Assembly: GCF_003865135.1 (NCBI RefSeq)
Contig: NZ_BHZC01000001.1
Coordinates: 1,674,001 to 1,738,000, forward strand
Length of the DNA: 64,000 nucleotides
Direction: 5' to 3'
DNA from: Streptomyces chrestomyceticus JCM 4735
GTDB taxonomy: Bacteria; Actinomycetota; Actinomycetes; Streptomycetales; Streptomycetaceae
Below, one piece after another: positions 17,841 to 26,177 of this stretch (the first letter of the stretch is position 1; each line of letters begins with the position of its first letter). The notes below the pieces were generated by a model. That model was not told the origin of the DNA, made no database searches, and was given only the letters and a program-made list of their open reading frames with translations. A program made the position numbers and the translations under genes.

Positions 17841-17856
17841 GGCGGAACTGTCCGCC
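17841..17856. terminator. Short hairpin between convergent genes
   Basis: GGCGGA, loop ACTG, TCCGCC, lying exactly between the stop of the BTAD regulator and the stop of the convergent siderophore-interacting gene. No T-tract; possible bidirectional terminator. Confidence 0.45.
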
Positions 17857-18803
17857 CTACTGCGCGTCGGCCAGCCGCTCCCGCGCATCGGCCAGATCGT
17901 CTTCCGTGGGCGCGTCGTCCTGGGTCAGCGCGCGCCGCCAGTAGCCGGTGAAGTCGATGTCCCGCTTGTCCAGGCCGCGGTCCTCGACGAGGTGCCTGCG
18001 CAGCGCGCGGACCGTGCCCGCCTCCCCGGCGAGCCAGGCGAACACCGATCCGGCCGGGAACCGGGCCCCGCGCACCGCCTCGACCAGCGCCTCCCCGGCG
18101 CGGCCGGACCCGTGCCCCGGTGCAGCCAGTGCACGGTCAGGTCCCCTCGGGTGGCGAAGGTCTGCTCGTCCGCCGCGTCCGCGACCTCGATGTACGCCAC
18201 CGCGCGGGCGCCTTCGGGCAGCCACTCGGCCAGGGTGCCGATGGCTGGCAGCGCGGTCTCGTCCCCAGCGAGCAGCATCCAGTCGGCCGTGCCGAGCGGG
18301 ACCGGCCGGGCGAAGTACGCGGACGGGCCGAACATGCCGAGCGTGTCGCCCGGCGCCGCGAGGTGCGCCCAGCGGGTCGCCGGGCCGTTCGCCGATCCGC
18401 CGTCCGACCCGCTCACCGGACCGCCGTCCGATCCGCTGTCCGAGCCACTCACCGTGTCCGTACCGTGCAGCACGAAGTCGATGTCGATCGTGCCGGTCTC
18501 CGGATGGTGCGCGCGGACGGTGTAGCTGCGCATCCACGGCCGTTCGTCCTCGGGGATCGTCCGGAACGCCTGGTACCACCGCATCAGGTCGCCGTCGGCC
18601 GGCGCCTCCGGGAGCCGCGGGGCACGCTGACCGGGCCGGGGAAAGTAGAGCTTCACCTGCTGGTCCGGCGCGTCCAGGCGGAATCCGGCGAGGTCGGGGC
18701 CGCCGAAGGTGATCCTGACCAGGTGCGGCGAGAGACGCCGGACCGCGGTGACCTCGATGTACCGGACGGGAAGGGGTTCCGGCCGGGGAGTCTGCTGCTG
18801 CAT
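17857..18803 (-). pseudogene. Siderophore-interacting (ferric-reductase-like) protein, single-base frameshift
   Basis: FAD/NAD(P)H-binding ferric-siderophore reductase family. The start is the ATG at 18803 behind AGGAGAAG. The first frame gives the FAD domain with MRSYTVRAHHP and the pyridine-nucleotide part LLAGDETALPAIGTL, IEVADAADEQTF and LTVHWLHRGTG, then degenerates. The expected C-terminus (GEALVEAVRGARFPAGSVFAWLAGEAG and GLDKRDIDFTGYWRRALTQDD) continues in another frame. Adding one G to the GGG run (plus-strand CCC at 18109-18111) restores an unbroken protein of about 315 aa. A Ser/Gly/Asp repeat insert (SGSDSGSDGGPVSGSDGG) near residue 135 is also odd. Either a recent pseudogene or a sequencing error; frame restoration is exact, so I favour error or a very recent event. 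Confidence 0.8.
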
Positions 18804-18924
18804 CACTTCTCCTGAGGGGCGGGCCACCGGCCGACTGCGGCGGTGGCGCGCTGTGCGGGACAGGGACAGGGCCACGACCGTCGCAGCCGTCACCGACACG
18901 CCGCCTACAGCTCACCTGCACGGC

Positions 18925-18971
18925 CACGTACAGCACGTACAACGCACGTACGAGCACGCCCGTCGACGTAC
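18925..18971. repeat. CACGTAC direct repeats in divergent promoter region
   Basis: CACGTAC occurs at 18925, 18934 and 18945, with a related GACGTAC near 18965, inside the 310-bp gap between the siderophore-interacting gene and the secreted orphan. The spacing is about one helical turn. I could not find a recognisable iron box (TTAGGTTAGGCTAACCTAA type) in this gap and see nothing else definite in it. Confidence 0.4.
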
Positions 18972-19113
18972 ACCCGCACAGGCAACCGTCTCCCGCCCGC
19001 CGCGCGCGCTGCCCAGCTATCCGGGTGATTCGCCGCCAGGGCCGTCACAGCGGGCGCTCCACCGTCAATAGGTCTGCTGACAGCCGTCCCGCACGAGAAC
19101 GGAACTCCACACC

Positions 19114-19998
19114 ATGCCCCTGCCCACGGACCGCCGCCGCCCGCACTCCCTCACCGCGGCGGGCGTCATGGCCCTCGCCGCCACCCTGGGCGCCGGAACC
19201 GCCCTCGCCGCCTCCCCCGCACACGCCGCACCGCAGGGCCCCCGGGACACATCGGTACGCGTGGGGACCGGCACCGCCGACTTCTGTCTCACCCCCGGCG
19301 CCACCCGCGCGCTCGCCACGGCCGGAATCCGCCTCACGGCGGTCGCCCCGGCGAAGCTCACCGGCCCGGCCGGACGCCGGTGCGTGTCCGCGCCCATCGC
19401 GGGTGGCGCGTTCGACCTCCGCGCCGGCTCCGGCCACCTCACCTTCAGGGGCGGCTTCGACTTCGTACGCAAGGACAAGCGCCATCTGAAGATCGACTCC
19501 CTGCGGGCCGACCTCGCCACCTCGCGCGTCACCGCGAACGTGGGCGGTTCCAAGGCGCACCGGACCGACTTCCTGGCGTTCCGCGTGGACCGCAACCGGA
19601 TCAAGGTGGGCGGCGGACAGGTACGGGCGCAGTTGCCCTTCACGCTGACCCAGCGAGGTGTCGACGCCTTCCGCGGCGCGTTCGGGCGTTCGCCGCTCGC
19701 CGCGGGCCAGCGGGTGTTCGACGGGGACGGTACGGCCCGGCTCGGCACCGCCCGGAAGCACACACCGGCCGCCCCGGGCACCGCGCGGAAGCAGACGCCC
19801 GACCCCAAGCAGAAGCAGAATTCCGCGGCCCCGCAGACTTCCGGCGCCCCGCAGGCTTCCGGAACGCCGCGGAAGCAGACCCCCGGCACCCCGCAGGGCC
19901 AGACACCGGCCGTCGCGCCCCGCCCGCTCGGCGACCCGGCCGTCGACCCGGTGAACGACGTGGCCATGGACCCGCTGCGTCAGGTGGCGGCCGACTGA
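19114..19998 (+). CDS. Secreted protein of unknown function with KQTP-rich tail
   Basis: Exported protein of 294 aa. A signal peptide (TAAGVMALAATLGAGTALAA, cleavage near AHA-AP at residue 38) precedes a compact domain at about residues 45-210 that is rich in beta-strand-like segments (SGHLTFRGGFDFVRKDK, TDFLAFRVDRNRIKVGGGQV, FDGDGTARL). The layout, with one conserved-looking Cys near each end of the first strand region, loosely recalls HtaA-type heme/cell-surface domains, but I would not assign that family. The C-terminal 70 residues are Pro/Gln/Thr/Lys-rich with repeats of RKQTP type and no LPXTG anchor. It is divergent from an iron-siderophore gene, which weakly suggests envelope iron biology. 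Confidence 0.7.
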   Translation: MPLPTDRRRPHSLTAAGVMALAATLGAGTALAASPAHAAPQGPRDTSVRVGTGTADFCLTPGATRALATAGIRLTAVAPAKLTGPAGRRCVSAPIAGGAFDLRAGSGHLTFRGGFDFVRKDKRHLKIDSLRADLATSRVTANVGGSKAHRTDFLAFRVDRNRIKVGGGQVRAQLPFTLTQRGVDAFRGAFGRSPLAAGQRVFDGDGTARLGTARKHTPAAPGTARKQTPDPKQKQNSAAPQTSGAPQASGTPRKQTPGTPQGQTPAVAPRPLGDPAVDPVNDVAMDPLRQVAAD

Positions 19999-20006
19999 CC
20001 CCGCTG

Positions 20007-20047
20007 CCCGCGGCGGTGGCGGCCCGACCGGGCGTCACTGCCGCGGG
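20007..20047. terminator. Hairpin between convergent genes
   Basis: CCCGCGGCGGTG and CACTGCCGCGGG pair at 11 of 12 positions around a 17-base loop, spanning the gap between the secreted protein gene and the stop of the convergent MerR gene. Plausible factor-independent terminator without T-tract. Confidence 0.4.
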
Positions 20048-20811
20048 ACGTCGACGCCTGCCGCGCGCAGGTTCGCCTCGATCAGCGCGTTCAACCGGGC
20101 GATGGACGGTGCCTGGTCCTCCCCGTGCCGGTTGACCAGCCGGTACCGCGCGGCGGCGTCGGACTGGTTCCCGAAGCCGGCCGGCATCGTCAGCCGCGCG
20201 CGGTCGGCCAGCAGTTTGTCCGTCAGTGCGGACGCCAGTGCGTCGATCCGCGGGTCGTCCGGCTCCCAGGACCGGGCGTCCCAGCCGCGCCGCGTCAGCT
20301 CGACGTGTTCGGGATCGTCGAGGAGGAGTTCGAGCCGGGTCAGGAAGCTGTCGACGATCTCCGGGACCAGCGCCCGGGCCAGCACCAGCGCCTCCCGCTG
20401 AGCGGCCACGTAGTCGGGCGGGAAGCCGAGTCCGGCGAGCCGGTCCAGGACCGCGCAGGCCCGGTCGGGCAGCAGGACCCGGTCGCCATGGGTGAGCCGG
20501 TGCAGCGTGTCGCGGCGCGCGGTCAGGTCCTCGATCCGTTCGGTGAGCCGGCGGTGGACGTCGTCCAGGGCGGCGGCGAACCGCTCGGGACCGGCGTCGA
20601 GCAGGTCGGCTATCTCGGCCAGCGGCACACCGGCCCCGGCCAGGGTGCGCGCCTGGATCAGCCGGAGCAGGTCGGCCGACCCGTAACGCCGGTAGCCGGA
20701 GCTGTCCCGTTCCGGCTCGGCGACCAGGCCGAGCCGGTGGTAGTGCCGCACCGTCTTGACCGTGACGCCGACGAAGGCGGCCGCCTGGCCGATCGTGAGT
20801 CCGTCCGCCAT
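20035..20811 (-). CDS. MerR-family transcriptional regulator
   Basis: DNA-distorting activator/repressor of 258 aa. The N-terminal MerR helix-turn-helix and wing are clear (LTIGQAAAFVGVTVKTVRHYHRLGL, SGYRRYGSADLLRLIQARTL), followed by the dimerisation helix (ERFAAALDDVHRRLTERIEDL). About 130 C-terminal residues form a larger helical effector domain than in metal sensors, with no Cys cluster, so a small organic ligand is more likely. It is divergent from a serine hydrolase gene, and a MerR-type dyad lies in the shared 296-bp gap. The gap also holds GTACG-rich short repeats at 20868-20910. Confidence 0.9.
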   Translation of the reverse strand: MADGLTIGQAAAFVGVTVKTVRHYHRLGLVAEPERDSSGYRRYGSADLLRLIQARTLAGAGVPLAEIADLLDAGPERFAAALDDVHRRLTERIEDLTARRDTLHRLTHGDRVLLPDRACAVLDRLAGLGFPPDYVAAQREALVLARALVPEIVDSFLTRLELLLDDPEHVELTRRGWDARSWEPDDPRIDALASALTDKLLADRARLTMPAGFGNQSDAAARYRLVNRHGEDQAPSIARLNALIEANLRAAGVDVPRQ

Positions 20812-20867
20812 CGGCTCAGCCCGCCTTCCGGCACGAGAGGTGCGAGGGGCGGGAGAGGCGCGGGACG

Positions 20868-20910
20868 CACGGGGCGTACGAGACGCACAGGACGTACGGG
20901 GCGTACGAGT
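20868..20910. repeat. Short GGCGTACGAG-type direct repeats
   Basis: The segment GACGCACGGGGCGTACGAG is followed at once by a similar GACGTACGGGGCGTACGAG with a linker, in the divergent MerR/serine hydrolase gap. It resembles slippage expansion and may overlap the MerR gene promoter. Confidence 0.35.
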
Positions 20911-20975
20911 TGCGGACGATCACAGGGGGGAGAGTAGCGCGCCCGGTGCCGTTCAGGGCATGTCCCCGACAGAGG

Positions 20976-20999
20976 TTGACCTTGACCTTGGGTCAGGGT
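20976..20999 (+). promoter_or_regulatory. MerR-type operator/promoter upstream of serine hydrolase
   Basis: TTGACC (20976, -35-like) is followed by a dyad TGACC-TTG-GGTCA (20983-20995), extendable to CCTTGACC/GGTCAGGG with one mismatch. A dyad between -35 and -10 is characteristic of MerR targets, and a MerR gene is divergent. No good -10 hexamer is evident 19-20 bp on. Confidence 0.55.
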
Positions 21000-21107
21000 G
21001 GACGCTCATCGCATCACCGCTTCGAAAGGGCCGGTGGCCGCTGGGTCACCGTTGCGCTGCCGAGCCGTGCCGGACGCCCACCACCGCGCTCAGAGGAATG
21101 AAAGACC

Positions 21108-22328
21108 ATGGACAAGACCCTCCGCACCACGCAGAACCACACCGCTCAGCACCACACCGCGCAGAACTCCGCCGCCGGGCCGGACCGCCCGGAGCTGCGA
21201 AAGGTCCTCCAGGAGGTCGTCGACTCCGGCATCACCGGCATATCGCTGCGCGTGCACGACGAGCGGGGCGAGTGGACCGGCAGCGCCGGGGTGGCCGAGC
21301 TGGGCGGGTCCGCCGAACCGCCGGCCGACGGGCACGTACGGATCGGCAGCAACACCAAGGCCTTCACCGCGACCCTGGTCCTGCAGTTGGTGGCCGAGGG
21401 CAAGGTCGCGCTGGACGCCCCGGCGGACGACTACCTGCCCGGCTTCGGCCTGGACCGGCGGATCACGGTACGGATGCTGCTGCAGCACACCAGCGGGGTG
21501 TTCAACTTCACCGGCGAGTTCTACGAGGACGGGACGACGGTGCCCGGCATCCCCTCCACCGTCTCGGGCAAGGAGTGGGTGGACCGGCGGTTCCACACCT
21601 ACCGGCCCGACGACCTGGTACGGCTGGCGCTGTCCAAGCCGGCCCGGTTCGAGCCGGGGACCGACTGGAGCTACTCCAACACCAACTACGTGCTGGCCAG
21701 GCTGCTGGTCGAGGAGGTCACCGGCCGCTCGTGCGCCGAGGAGACGCGGGAGCGGATCCTGGCTCCGCTCGGCCTGTCGGGCACCGTCGTGCCGGGCACC
21801 TCACCGGAGATCCCCCAGCCGCACGCCCACGCCTACTACCGGTACGAGGACGCCGGCCGGACGGAGACGGTCGACGTCACCCGGCTCAACCCCTCCTGGG
21901 TCTCCGCCGGCGGCGACATGATCTCCACCACCCGGGACCTCCACACGTTCATCTCCGCGCTGGCGGGCGGCAGACTCCTGCCGGCCCCGCTGCTGGCCGA
22001 GATGCGCGCGCCGCACCCCAAGAGCGGCTTCGGCCTGGGGCTGCGCGTGCAGGACACGGGCCCCGGCGGCGACACCCTGCTCTTCCACAACGGCGGCGCC
22101 GGGGGCCACGCGGCGTTGATGTACAGCACGCTCGACGGCAGCCGGACCCTGACCGCCTCGCTGAACTACGTGGACGACGCCGCGCTGTCGCTCACGCTGC
22201 CCTTCCTGCGGGCGCAGGAACGGCTCGTCGAGGAGGTGTTCGGCGGCGGGCGGTCCGGCTCGGCCGACGAGCCTGCCGAGGCGGACGCGGTGGCCGAGGC
22301 GGCCGAAATGGCGGGATCGAACGGCTGA
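21108..22328 (+). CDS. Serine hydrolase (class C beta-lactamase / DD-peptidase fold)
   Basis: Penicillin-binding-protein-like serine hydrolase of 406 aa. The nucleophile motif SxxK is S81-N-T-K84, the second motif YSN is at residues 189-191, and a C-terminal HNGG stands where KTG or HxG is expected. No signal peptide or membrane segment precedes the fold (the N-terminus is His/Gln/Thr-rich), so it appears cytoplasmic. That argues against a cell-wall or beta-lactamase role and for an esterase or amidase on a small molecule. Divergent from, and probably activated by, the neighbouring MerR protein. Confidence 0.88.
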   Translation: MDKTLRTTQNHTAQHHTAQNSAAGPDRPELRKVLQEVVDSGITGISLRVHDERGEWTGSAGVAELGGSAEPPADGHVRIGSNTKAFTATLVLQLVAEGKVALDAPADDYLPGFGLDRRITVRMLLQHTSGVFNFTGEFYEDGTTVPGIPSTVSGKEWVDRRFHTYRPDDLVRLALSKPARFEPGTDWSYSNTNYVLARLLVEEVTGRSCAEETRERILAPLGLSGTVVPGTSPEIPQPHAHAYYRYEDAGRTETVDVTRLNPSWVSAGGDMISTTRDLHTFISALAGGRLLPAPLLAEMRAPHPKSGFGLGLRVQDTGPGGDTLLFHNGGAGGHAALMYSTLDGSRTLTASLNYVDDAALSLTLPFLRAQERLVEEVFGGGRSGSADEPAEADAVAEAAEMAGSNG

Positions 22329-22351
22329 GGCGGACGCGGCGACTCAGCCGG

Positions 22352-22380
22352 CGGCGGGGCCGAGCACCTCGGCCCCGCCG
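22352..22380. terminator. Strong bidirectional hairpin terminator
   Basis: CGGCGGGGCCGAG, loop CAC, CTCGGCCCCGCCG: a perfect 13-bp stem ending directly at the stop codon of the convergent GntR gene. No T-tract, as is common in high-GC actinobacteria. Confidence 0.8.
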
Positions 22381-23064
22381 TCAGTCCCCGTCCCGGTCGC
22401 GGTCGCGGTACGTACGCCGGGTGTGCTCGGTGTGCGCCCGCATGACGGCGGACGCCCGTGCCTCGTCCCGGTCGGTGATCGCCGCGATCAGTTCCCGGTG
22501 CTCGGCCCAGGACTGCTTTCCGCGCTGCCGGGCGACGGGCGTGTAGTACCAGCGCACCCGCCGCCCGACCTGCGCCGCGAGACCGGCCAGTACGGCGTTG
22601 CCGGCCAGCTCCATCACCTTGGCGTGGAACTCCGCGTTGGTGGCGACCGCGGTCTCCACCGCGTCGTCCCGTACCGCCTGTTCACCCTTCTCGCACAGCG
22701 CCTCCAGCTCCGCGATGCCCGCCGACCCGGCGTTGGCGGCGGCGAGCCGGGCGGCCTCCGCCTCCAGCAGCGTCCGTACGGTGAACAGTTGGTCGGCCTC
22801 CTCCTCGGTGGGCTCGTGCACGAACGCGCCCTGGGCCGGGCGCAGATCGACCCAGCCCTCGGTGTTGAGCCGCTGGAGCGCCTCGCGGACCGGCTGCCGG
22901 GAGACCCCGAGGTGGCCCGCCAGTTCGCTCTCGACCAGGTGCTGGCCGGGGCGCAGCGTGCGGGTGGTGATCAGTTCGAGGAGCGCTTCGTAGACGCGCT
23001 CGCGCAGCGGTCCGGGGCGTTCCAGCTTCGGTACGGCGCCCTGCGGCAGCCCTGTGGACAGCAT
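22381..23064 (-). CDS. GntR/FadR-subfamily transcriptional regulator
   Basis: Regulator of 227 aa. The GntR winged helix spans about residues 15-80 (LRERVYEALLELITTRTLRPG, LGVSRQPVREALQRLNTEGWV). An FCD effector domain follows, all-helical with metal-ligand-type residues (FHAKVMELAGN, EHRELIAAITDRDEARASAVM, RAHTEHTRRTY). FCD regulators usually answer to carboxylic acids. The gene is divergent from an FAD monooxygenase across a 274-bp gap containing a GntR-like half-palindrome (23138-23149). The C-terminus ends in a DRDRDGD run. Confidence 0.92.
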   Translation of the reverse strand: MLSTGLPQGAVPKLERPGPLRERVYEALLELITTRTLRPGQHLVESELAGHLGVSRQPVREALQRLNTEGWVDLRPAQGAFVHEPTEEEADQLFTVRTLLEAEAARLAAANAGSAGIAELEALCEKGEQAVRDDAVETAVATNAEFHAKVMELAGNAVLAGLAAQVGRRVRWYYTPVARQRGKQSWAEHRELIAAITDRDEARASAVMRAHTEHTRRTYRDRDRDGD

Positions 23065-23137
23065 CGAGTACCCCTCCGTGACGCGGCCGGGACGGTGTTT
23101 CCGCGCGGACGCCCATGTCGCGGACGCCCGATTGGTT

Positions 23138-23149
23138 ATCGTCTACAGT
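23138..23149. promoter_or_regulatory. Candidate GntR/FCD operator
   Basis: ATCGTCTACAGT fits the loose FadR/FCD pattern T-N-GT-N2-AC-N-A/G, followed by a partial direct copy (GTCTACC). It lies between the GntR gene and the divergent FAD monooxygenase. Weak evidence. Confidence 0.35.
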
Positions 23150-23338
23150 CTACCGACCCCGGCCGTCCCAACGCAGGTCACTCGCGGAACCGCCGCCTTC
23201 CGGCCGCCACGACCGGCCGCCGTCCGCCGCCTCCGCCCCGGACACCGGCATTTCCTGCGAAACTACGACCGCTGGAACACCCCTCCGGTCCACCGCGGCT
23301 CCGCCCCGCTCGGAGCCGCCGAGAGAAGCGGGTTGCCG

Positions 23339-24601
23339 ATGCACGGAGGAACGGTCGCCGTCGTGGGCGGCAGCATCACCGGCTGCGCCGCCGCACTCGC
23401 CGCACACCGGGGCGGCGCGGCGGAGGTCACGGTGTACGAACGGGCCGCCGGCCACCTGGCGGACCGCGGCGCCGGGCTGGCCGTGCACAACGACCGCTAC
23501 GCGGAACTGGCGTCGGCGGGCTACCTGGACACCGGCATCCCGTGGCTGCAGCTCTGGCGGCGCCGCTGGTACACGCGCGACGGTGAACTGCCACTGGGCC
23601 GGCCGGTGGGGGAACTTCCGTTCCCGTTCCGTACGTACAACTGGGGGCCGCTCTGGCACGGGCTGCGCGCCCGGATGCCCGAGACCGCCGTGTTCCGCGG
23701 CGACAGCCCGGTCCGTACGGTCGAGACCTCACCCGACGGCGCGGCGGTGCTCCTTGAGGACGGCAGCGCCCACCACGCGGACCTGGTCATCGGCGCGGAC
23801 GGCTACCGTTCCGTGGTCCGCGGCGCCGCCTTCCCCGACGTACGGCCGGCGTACGCCGGATACCTCGCCTGGCGCGGCGCGTTCCCCGCCGAACGGCTGG
23901 CCGCGCTCGGCCCGGACCCGGACGCCGTCTGGCCGGTCGAGGACTGCGTCTTCGCCGTCTTCCCCGGCGGCCACGCCGTCATCTACCGCATTCCGGACGG
24001 CACCGGCGGCCACCGCGCCAACTGGGTGCTGTACGCCGTACCGCCGCCGGACACCGTCCTCGGCCTGGGCTCCCCCACCAGCCTGCCGCCCGGCACCCTC
24101 AACGAGGCGCTGCACGCCAGCTTCGCGCAGGTCGCCGGGGAGCTCCTGCCGCCCTACTGGGGCGGCCTGCTCCGGCTGACGCGGCCCGAGGAGCTGTTCA
24201 TCCAGCCGATGTACGACTTCACGGCACCCCACTACGCCGCGGGCCGCCTGCTGCTCGCCGGGGACGCGGCCACGGTCGCCCGCCCGCACACCGGCAGCGG
24301 CGCGGTGAAGGCCCTTCAGGACGTCACCGTGCTGGAGACGGCGATCGCCGCCGCGAGCACCTGGTCCGAGGTGTCCGCCGCGTACGGGGCCGCGCGTGGT
24401 CCCGTGGGGATCTCGATGATGGAGCTGGGCCGACGGCTGGGCGAAGCCCTCGTCCTGCGCAGCCCGGACTGGCGGACGGCGGATCAGACGCGTCTGGACG
24501 CGCTGTGGGCAGGCGCGGGCGCGGCAGCGTTCGGCGGGCGCGTACTGCAAGGAGTACGGGGATCGGGCGAGCAGCCCGCAGCGCACGGGACGGTGCGGTA
24601 G
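23339..24601 (+). CDS. FAD-dependent monooxygenase (aromatic hydroxylase type)
   Basis: Flavoprotein hydroxylase-like enzyme of 420 aa. The dinucleotide fold is at the start (VAVVGGSITGCAAALAAHRG) with YER for the ribose, the middle motif is DLVIGADGYRSVVR, and the FAD-closing motif is LLLAGDAATVARPHTGSGAVKAL in two parts. This fits the PHBH-like group A monooxygenases, which use NAD(P)H and O2. The ATG at 23339 is preceded only by a weak GAGAGAAG; the open frame further upstream overlaps the regulatory gap and lacks family residues. Divergent from the GntR regulator, its likely controller. Substrate unknown. Confidence 0.88.
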   Translation: MHGGTVAVVGGSITGCAAALAAHRGGAAEVTVYERAAGHLADRGAGLAVHNDRYAELASAGYLDTGIPWLQLWRRRWYTRDGELPLGRPVGELPFPFRTYNWGPLWHGLRARMPETAVFRGDSPVRTVETSPDGAAVLLEDGSAHHADLVIGADGYRSVVRGAAFPDVRPAYAGYLAWRGAFPAERLAALGPDPDAVWPVEDCVFAVFPGGHAVIYRIPDGTGGHRANWVLYAVPPPDTVLGLGSPTSLPPGTLNEALHASFAQVAGELLPPYWGGLLRLTRPEELFIQPMYDFTAPHYAAGRLLLAGDAATVARPHTGSGAVKALQDVTVLETAIAAASTWSEVSAAYGAARGPVGISMMELGRRLGEALVLRSPDWRTADQTRLDALWAGAGAAAFGGRVLQGVRGSGEQPAAHGTVR

Positions 24602-24759
24602 GGGCAGCGGGCCTCGCACTCCCGGGCGGCGGAACGCGTACGCCCCTGCGGCGGCCGGCGGACCTCGTACGAGCAGCCGACCGCGTACCGGACAATGGAA
24701 CCGCCGAGACCGGCCCGCTGCCACGGGCCGGCGCACCAGACGGACGGGACTGATCAGAC

Positions 24760-25614
24760 ATGGGACGGGTCACCGAGCGACGCCGCGTCGTCCGCATCCG
24801 CGACGGAGCCGTGAGCACACGCCCGGACACCCTCGTCGGCGAGGAGCCGCTGGAGATCCGCCTCGGCGGCAAGCCGCTCGCCGTCACGATGCGCACACCG
24901 GGCGACGACTTCGCGCTCGCCGCGGGCTTCCTCGTCAGCGAGGGCGTGCTGGGCAGCGCCGGGGAGCTGGCGAACATCGTGTACTGCGCGGGCGCCACCG
25001 AGGACGGGTCGAACACGTACAACGTGGTGGACGTGCAGCTCGCGCCCGGCGTCCCCGTCCCCGACATCTCCCTGGAACGCAACGTCTACACGTCGTCGTC
25101 CTGCGGCCTGTGCGGCAAGGCGAGCCTGGACGCGGTCCGCACGTCCGCCCGCTGGCACCTGGACCCGCCCGCCGACGCCGCGGCCCGCATCACGCCCGCG
25201 ACCCTGGCCGCCCTCCCCGGCCGGCTGCGGGCCGCGCAGCGGGTGTTCGACCGGACCGGCGGGCTGCACGCCGCCGCGCTCTTCGACTCCGACGGCGAAC
25301 TCCTCGACGTCCGCGAGGACGTGGGCCGCCACAACGCCGTCGACAAGGTCGTCGGCCGCGCCCTCCAGGAGGGCCGGCTGCCGCTGCGCGACACCGTCCT
25401 GATGGTCTCGGGCCGGGCGTCGTTCGAACTCGTGCAGAAGGCGGTCATGGCGGGCATCCCGGCCCTCGCCGCCGTCTCCGCGCCGTCCTCCCTCGCCGTC
25501 GACCTGGCCGTCGAGAGCGGCCTGACACTGGTCGGGTTCCTGCGGGGGACGTCGATGAACGTGTACGCGGGCGAGGAGCGGATCGCGCTGGGCGCGGCGG
25601 CGGGGAGGGCCTGA
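24760..25614 (+). CDS. fdhD: Formate dehydrogenase accessory sulfurtransferase FdhD
   Basis: Sulfur carrier that passes sulfur from a cysteine desulfurase to the molybdenum cofactor of formate dehydrogenase, 284 aa. The signature CGLCG with the two key cysteines at residues 115 and 118 is intact. Other family stretches are EEPLEIRLGGKPLAVTMRTPG, GGLHAAALFDSDGELLDVREDVGRHNAVDK (in parts), LMVSGRASFELVQKAVMAGIP and a C-terminal GFLRGTSMNVYAG. The formate dehydrogenase itself is not in the window. The gene stands alone, 158 bp after the monooxygenase and convergent with a MarR gene. Confidence 0.97.
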   Translation: MGRVTERRRVVRIRDGAVSTRPDTLVGEEPLEIRLGGKPLAVTMRTPGDDFALAAGFLVSEGVLGSAGELANIVYCAGATEDGSNTYNVVDVQLAPGVPVPDISLERNVYTSSSCGLCGKASLDAVRTSARWHLDPPADAAARITPATLAALPGRLRAAQRVFDRTGGLHAAALFDSDGELLDVREDVGRHNAVDKVVGRALQEGRLPLRDTVLMVSGRASFELVQKAVMAGIPALAAVSAPSSLAVDLAVESGLTLVGFLRGTSMNVYAGEERIALGAAAGRA

Positions 25615-25641
25615 GAGCGGGGTTCGGCGCAAGGCGAGGCG

Positions 25642-26112
25642 TCAGCCCGCTTCCGTCTCCCCCTTCGAATCCGCCCCCGGCTCCACCACCCGCGCGAGCA
25701 GCGCCATCAATTGCTCCCGTTCGGCCGGGGTGAGGCCCGCGGTCAGCTCGTCGTTGGCCCGGTCGCCCAGTTCCTCCGTACGCCGTAGCCGGCACCGCCC
25801 CGCCGCGGAGATCTCGACGGCGTTCTTGCGCCGGTCCTTCGGATCGGGGGTGCGCGTCACCAGCCCGTCGGCCTGGAGGTCGTTGACGACGGCGACCATG
25901 TCCTTGGGGTCGATGCCCACACTGCGGCCCAGTTCGGCCTGGGAGACGGGCCCCAGCTCGCCGACGGCCGAGAGCACCGCGTGGTGCATCATCCGCATCC
26001 CCTCCTCGGCCAGCGCCTCCGCGACGAGGCGGTGACCGCGGGCCGCCGCCCGGCCGAGCAGCCAACTGGGGAGGGAGCGGATGCGGGTGGGGGCGTACGG
26101 AGTCTCTGGCAT
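25642..26112 (-). CDS. MarR-family transcriptional regulator
   Basis: Dimeric winged-helix regulator of 156 aa. The core DNA-binding region is typical: MHHAVLSAVGELGPVSQAELG, IDPKDMVAVVNDLQADGLV, then the wing with RTPDPKDRRKNAVEIS. It is divergent from an NADPH:quinone-oxidoreductase-like gene. The 141-bp gap contains two matching palindromes (26137-26149 and 26165-26177), placed to silence both promoters. This arrangement usually means repression relieved by a phenolic or electrophilic ligand, here inferred. Confidence 0.94.
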   Translation of the reverse strand: MPETPYAPTRIRSLPSWLLGRAAARGHRLVAEALAEEGMRMMHHAVLSAVGELGPVSQAELGRSVGIDPKDMVAVVNDLQADGLVTRTPDPKDRRKNAVEISAAGRCRLRRTEELGDRANDELTAGLTPAEREQLMALLARVVEPGADSKGETEAG

Positions 26113-26136
26113 GGGACCAGCCTATCCGTAAAACCA

Positions 26137-26149
26137 TTGGTCGCCCCAA
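26137..26149. promoter_or_regulatory. MarR operator, site 1
   Basis: TTGG-TCGCC-CCAA within ACCATTGGTCGCCCCAACG. The flanked 18-mer is repeated in inverted orientation at site 2 with few mismatches. Confidence 0.65.
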
Positions 26150-26164
26150 CGAACGCTGCTACCG

Positions 26165-26177
26165 TTGGGCCACCCAA
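26165..26177. promoter_or_regulatory. MarR operator, site 2
   Basis: Perfect palindrome TTGGG-CCA-CCCAA, centre 28 bp from site 1. The outer AACCATTGG (26132-26140) and CCAATGGTT (26174-26182) of the two sites are themselves a perfect inverted pair. Confidence 0.7.

Noticed and set aside
18804..19113. Iron-responsive (IdeR/DmdR) box before the siderophore gene
   Set aside because: No 19-bp iron-box palindrome could be found; only CACGTAC repeats and a weak CTCACCTG.
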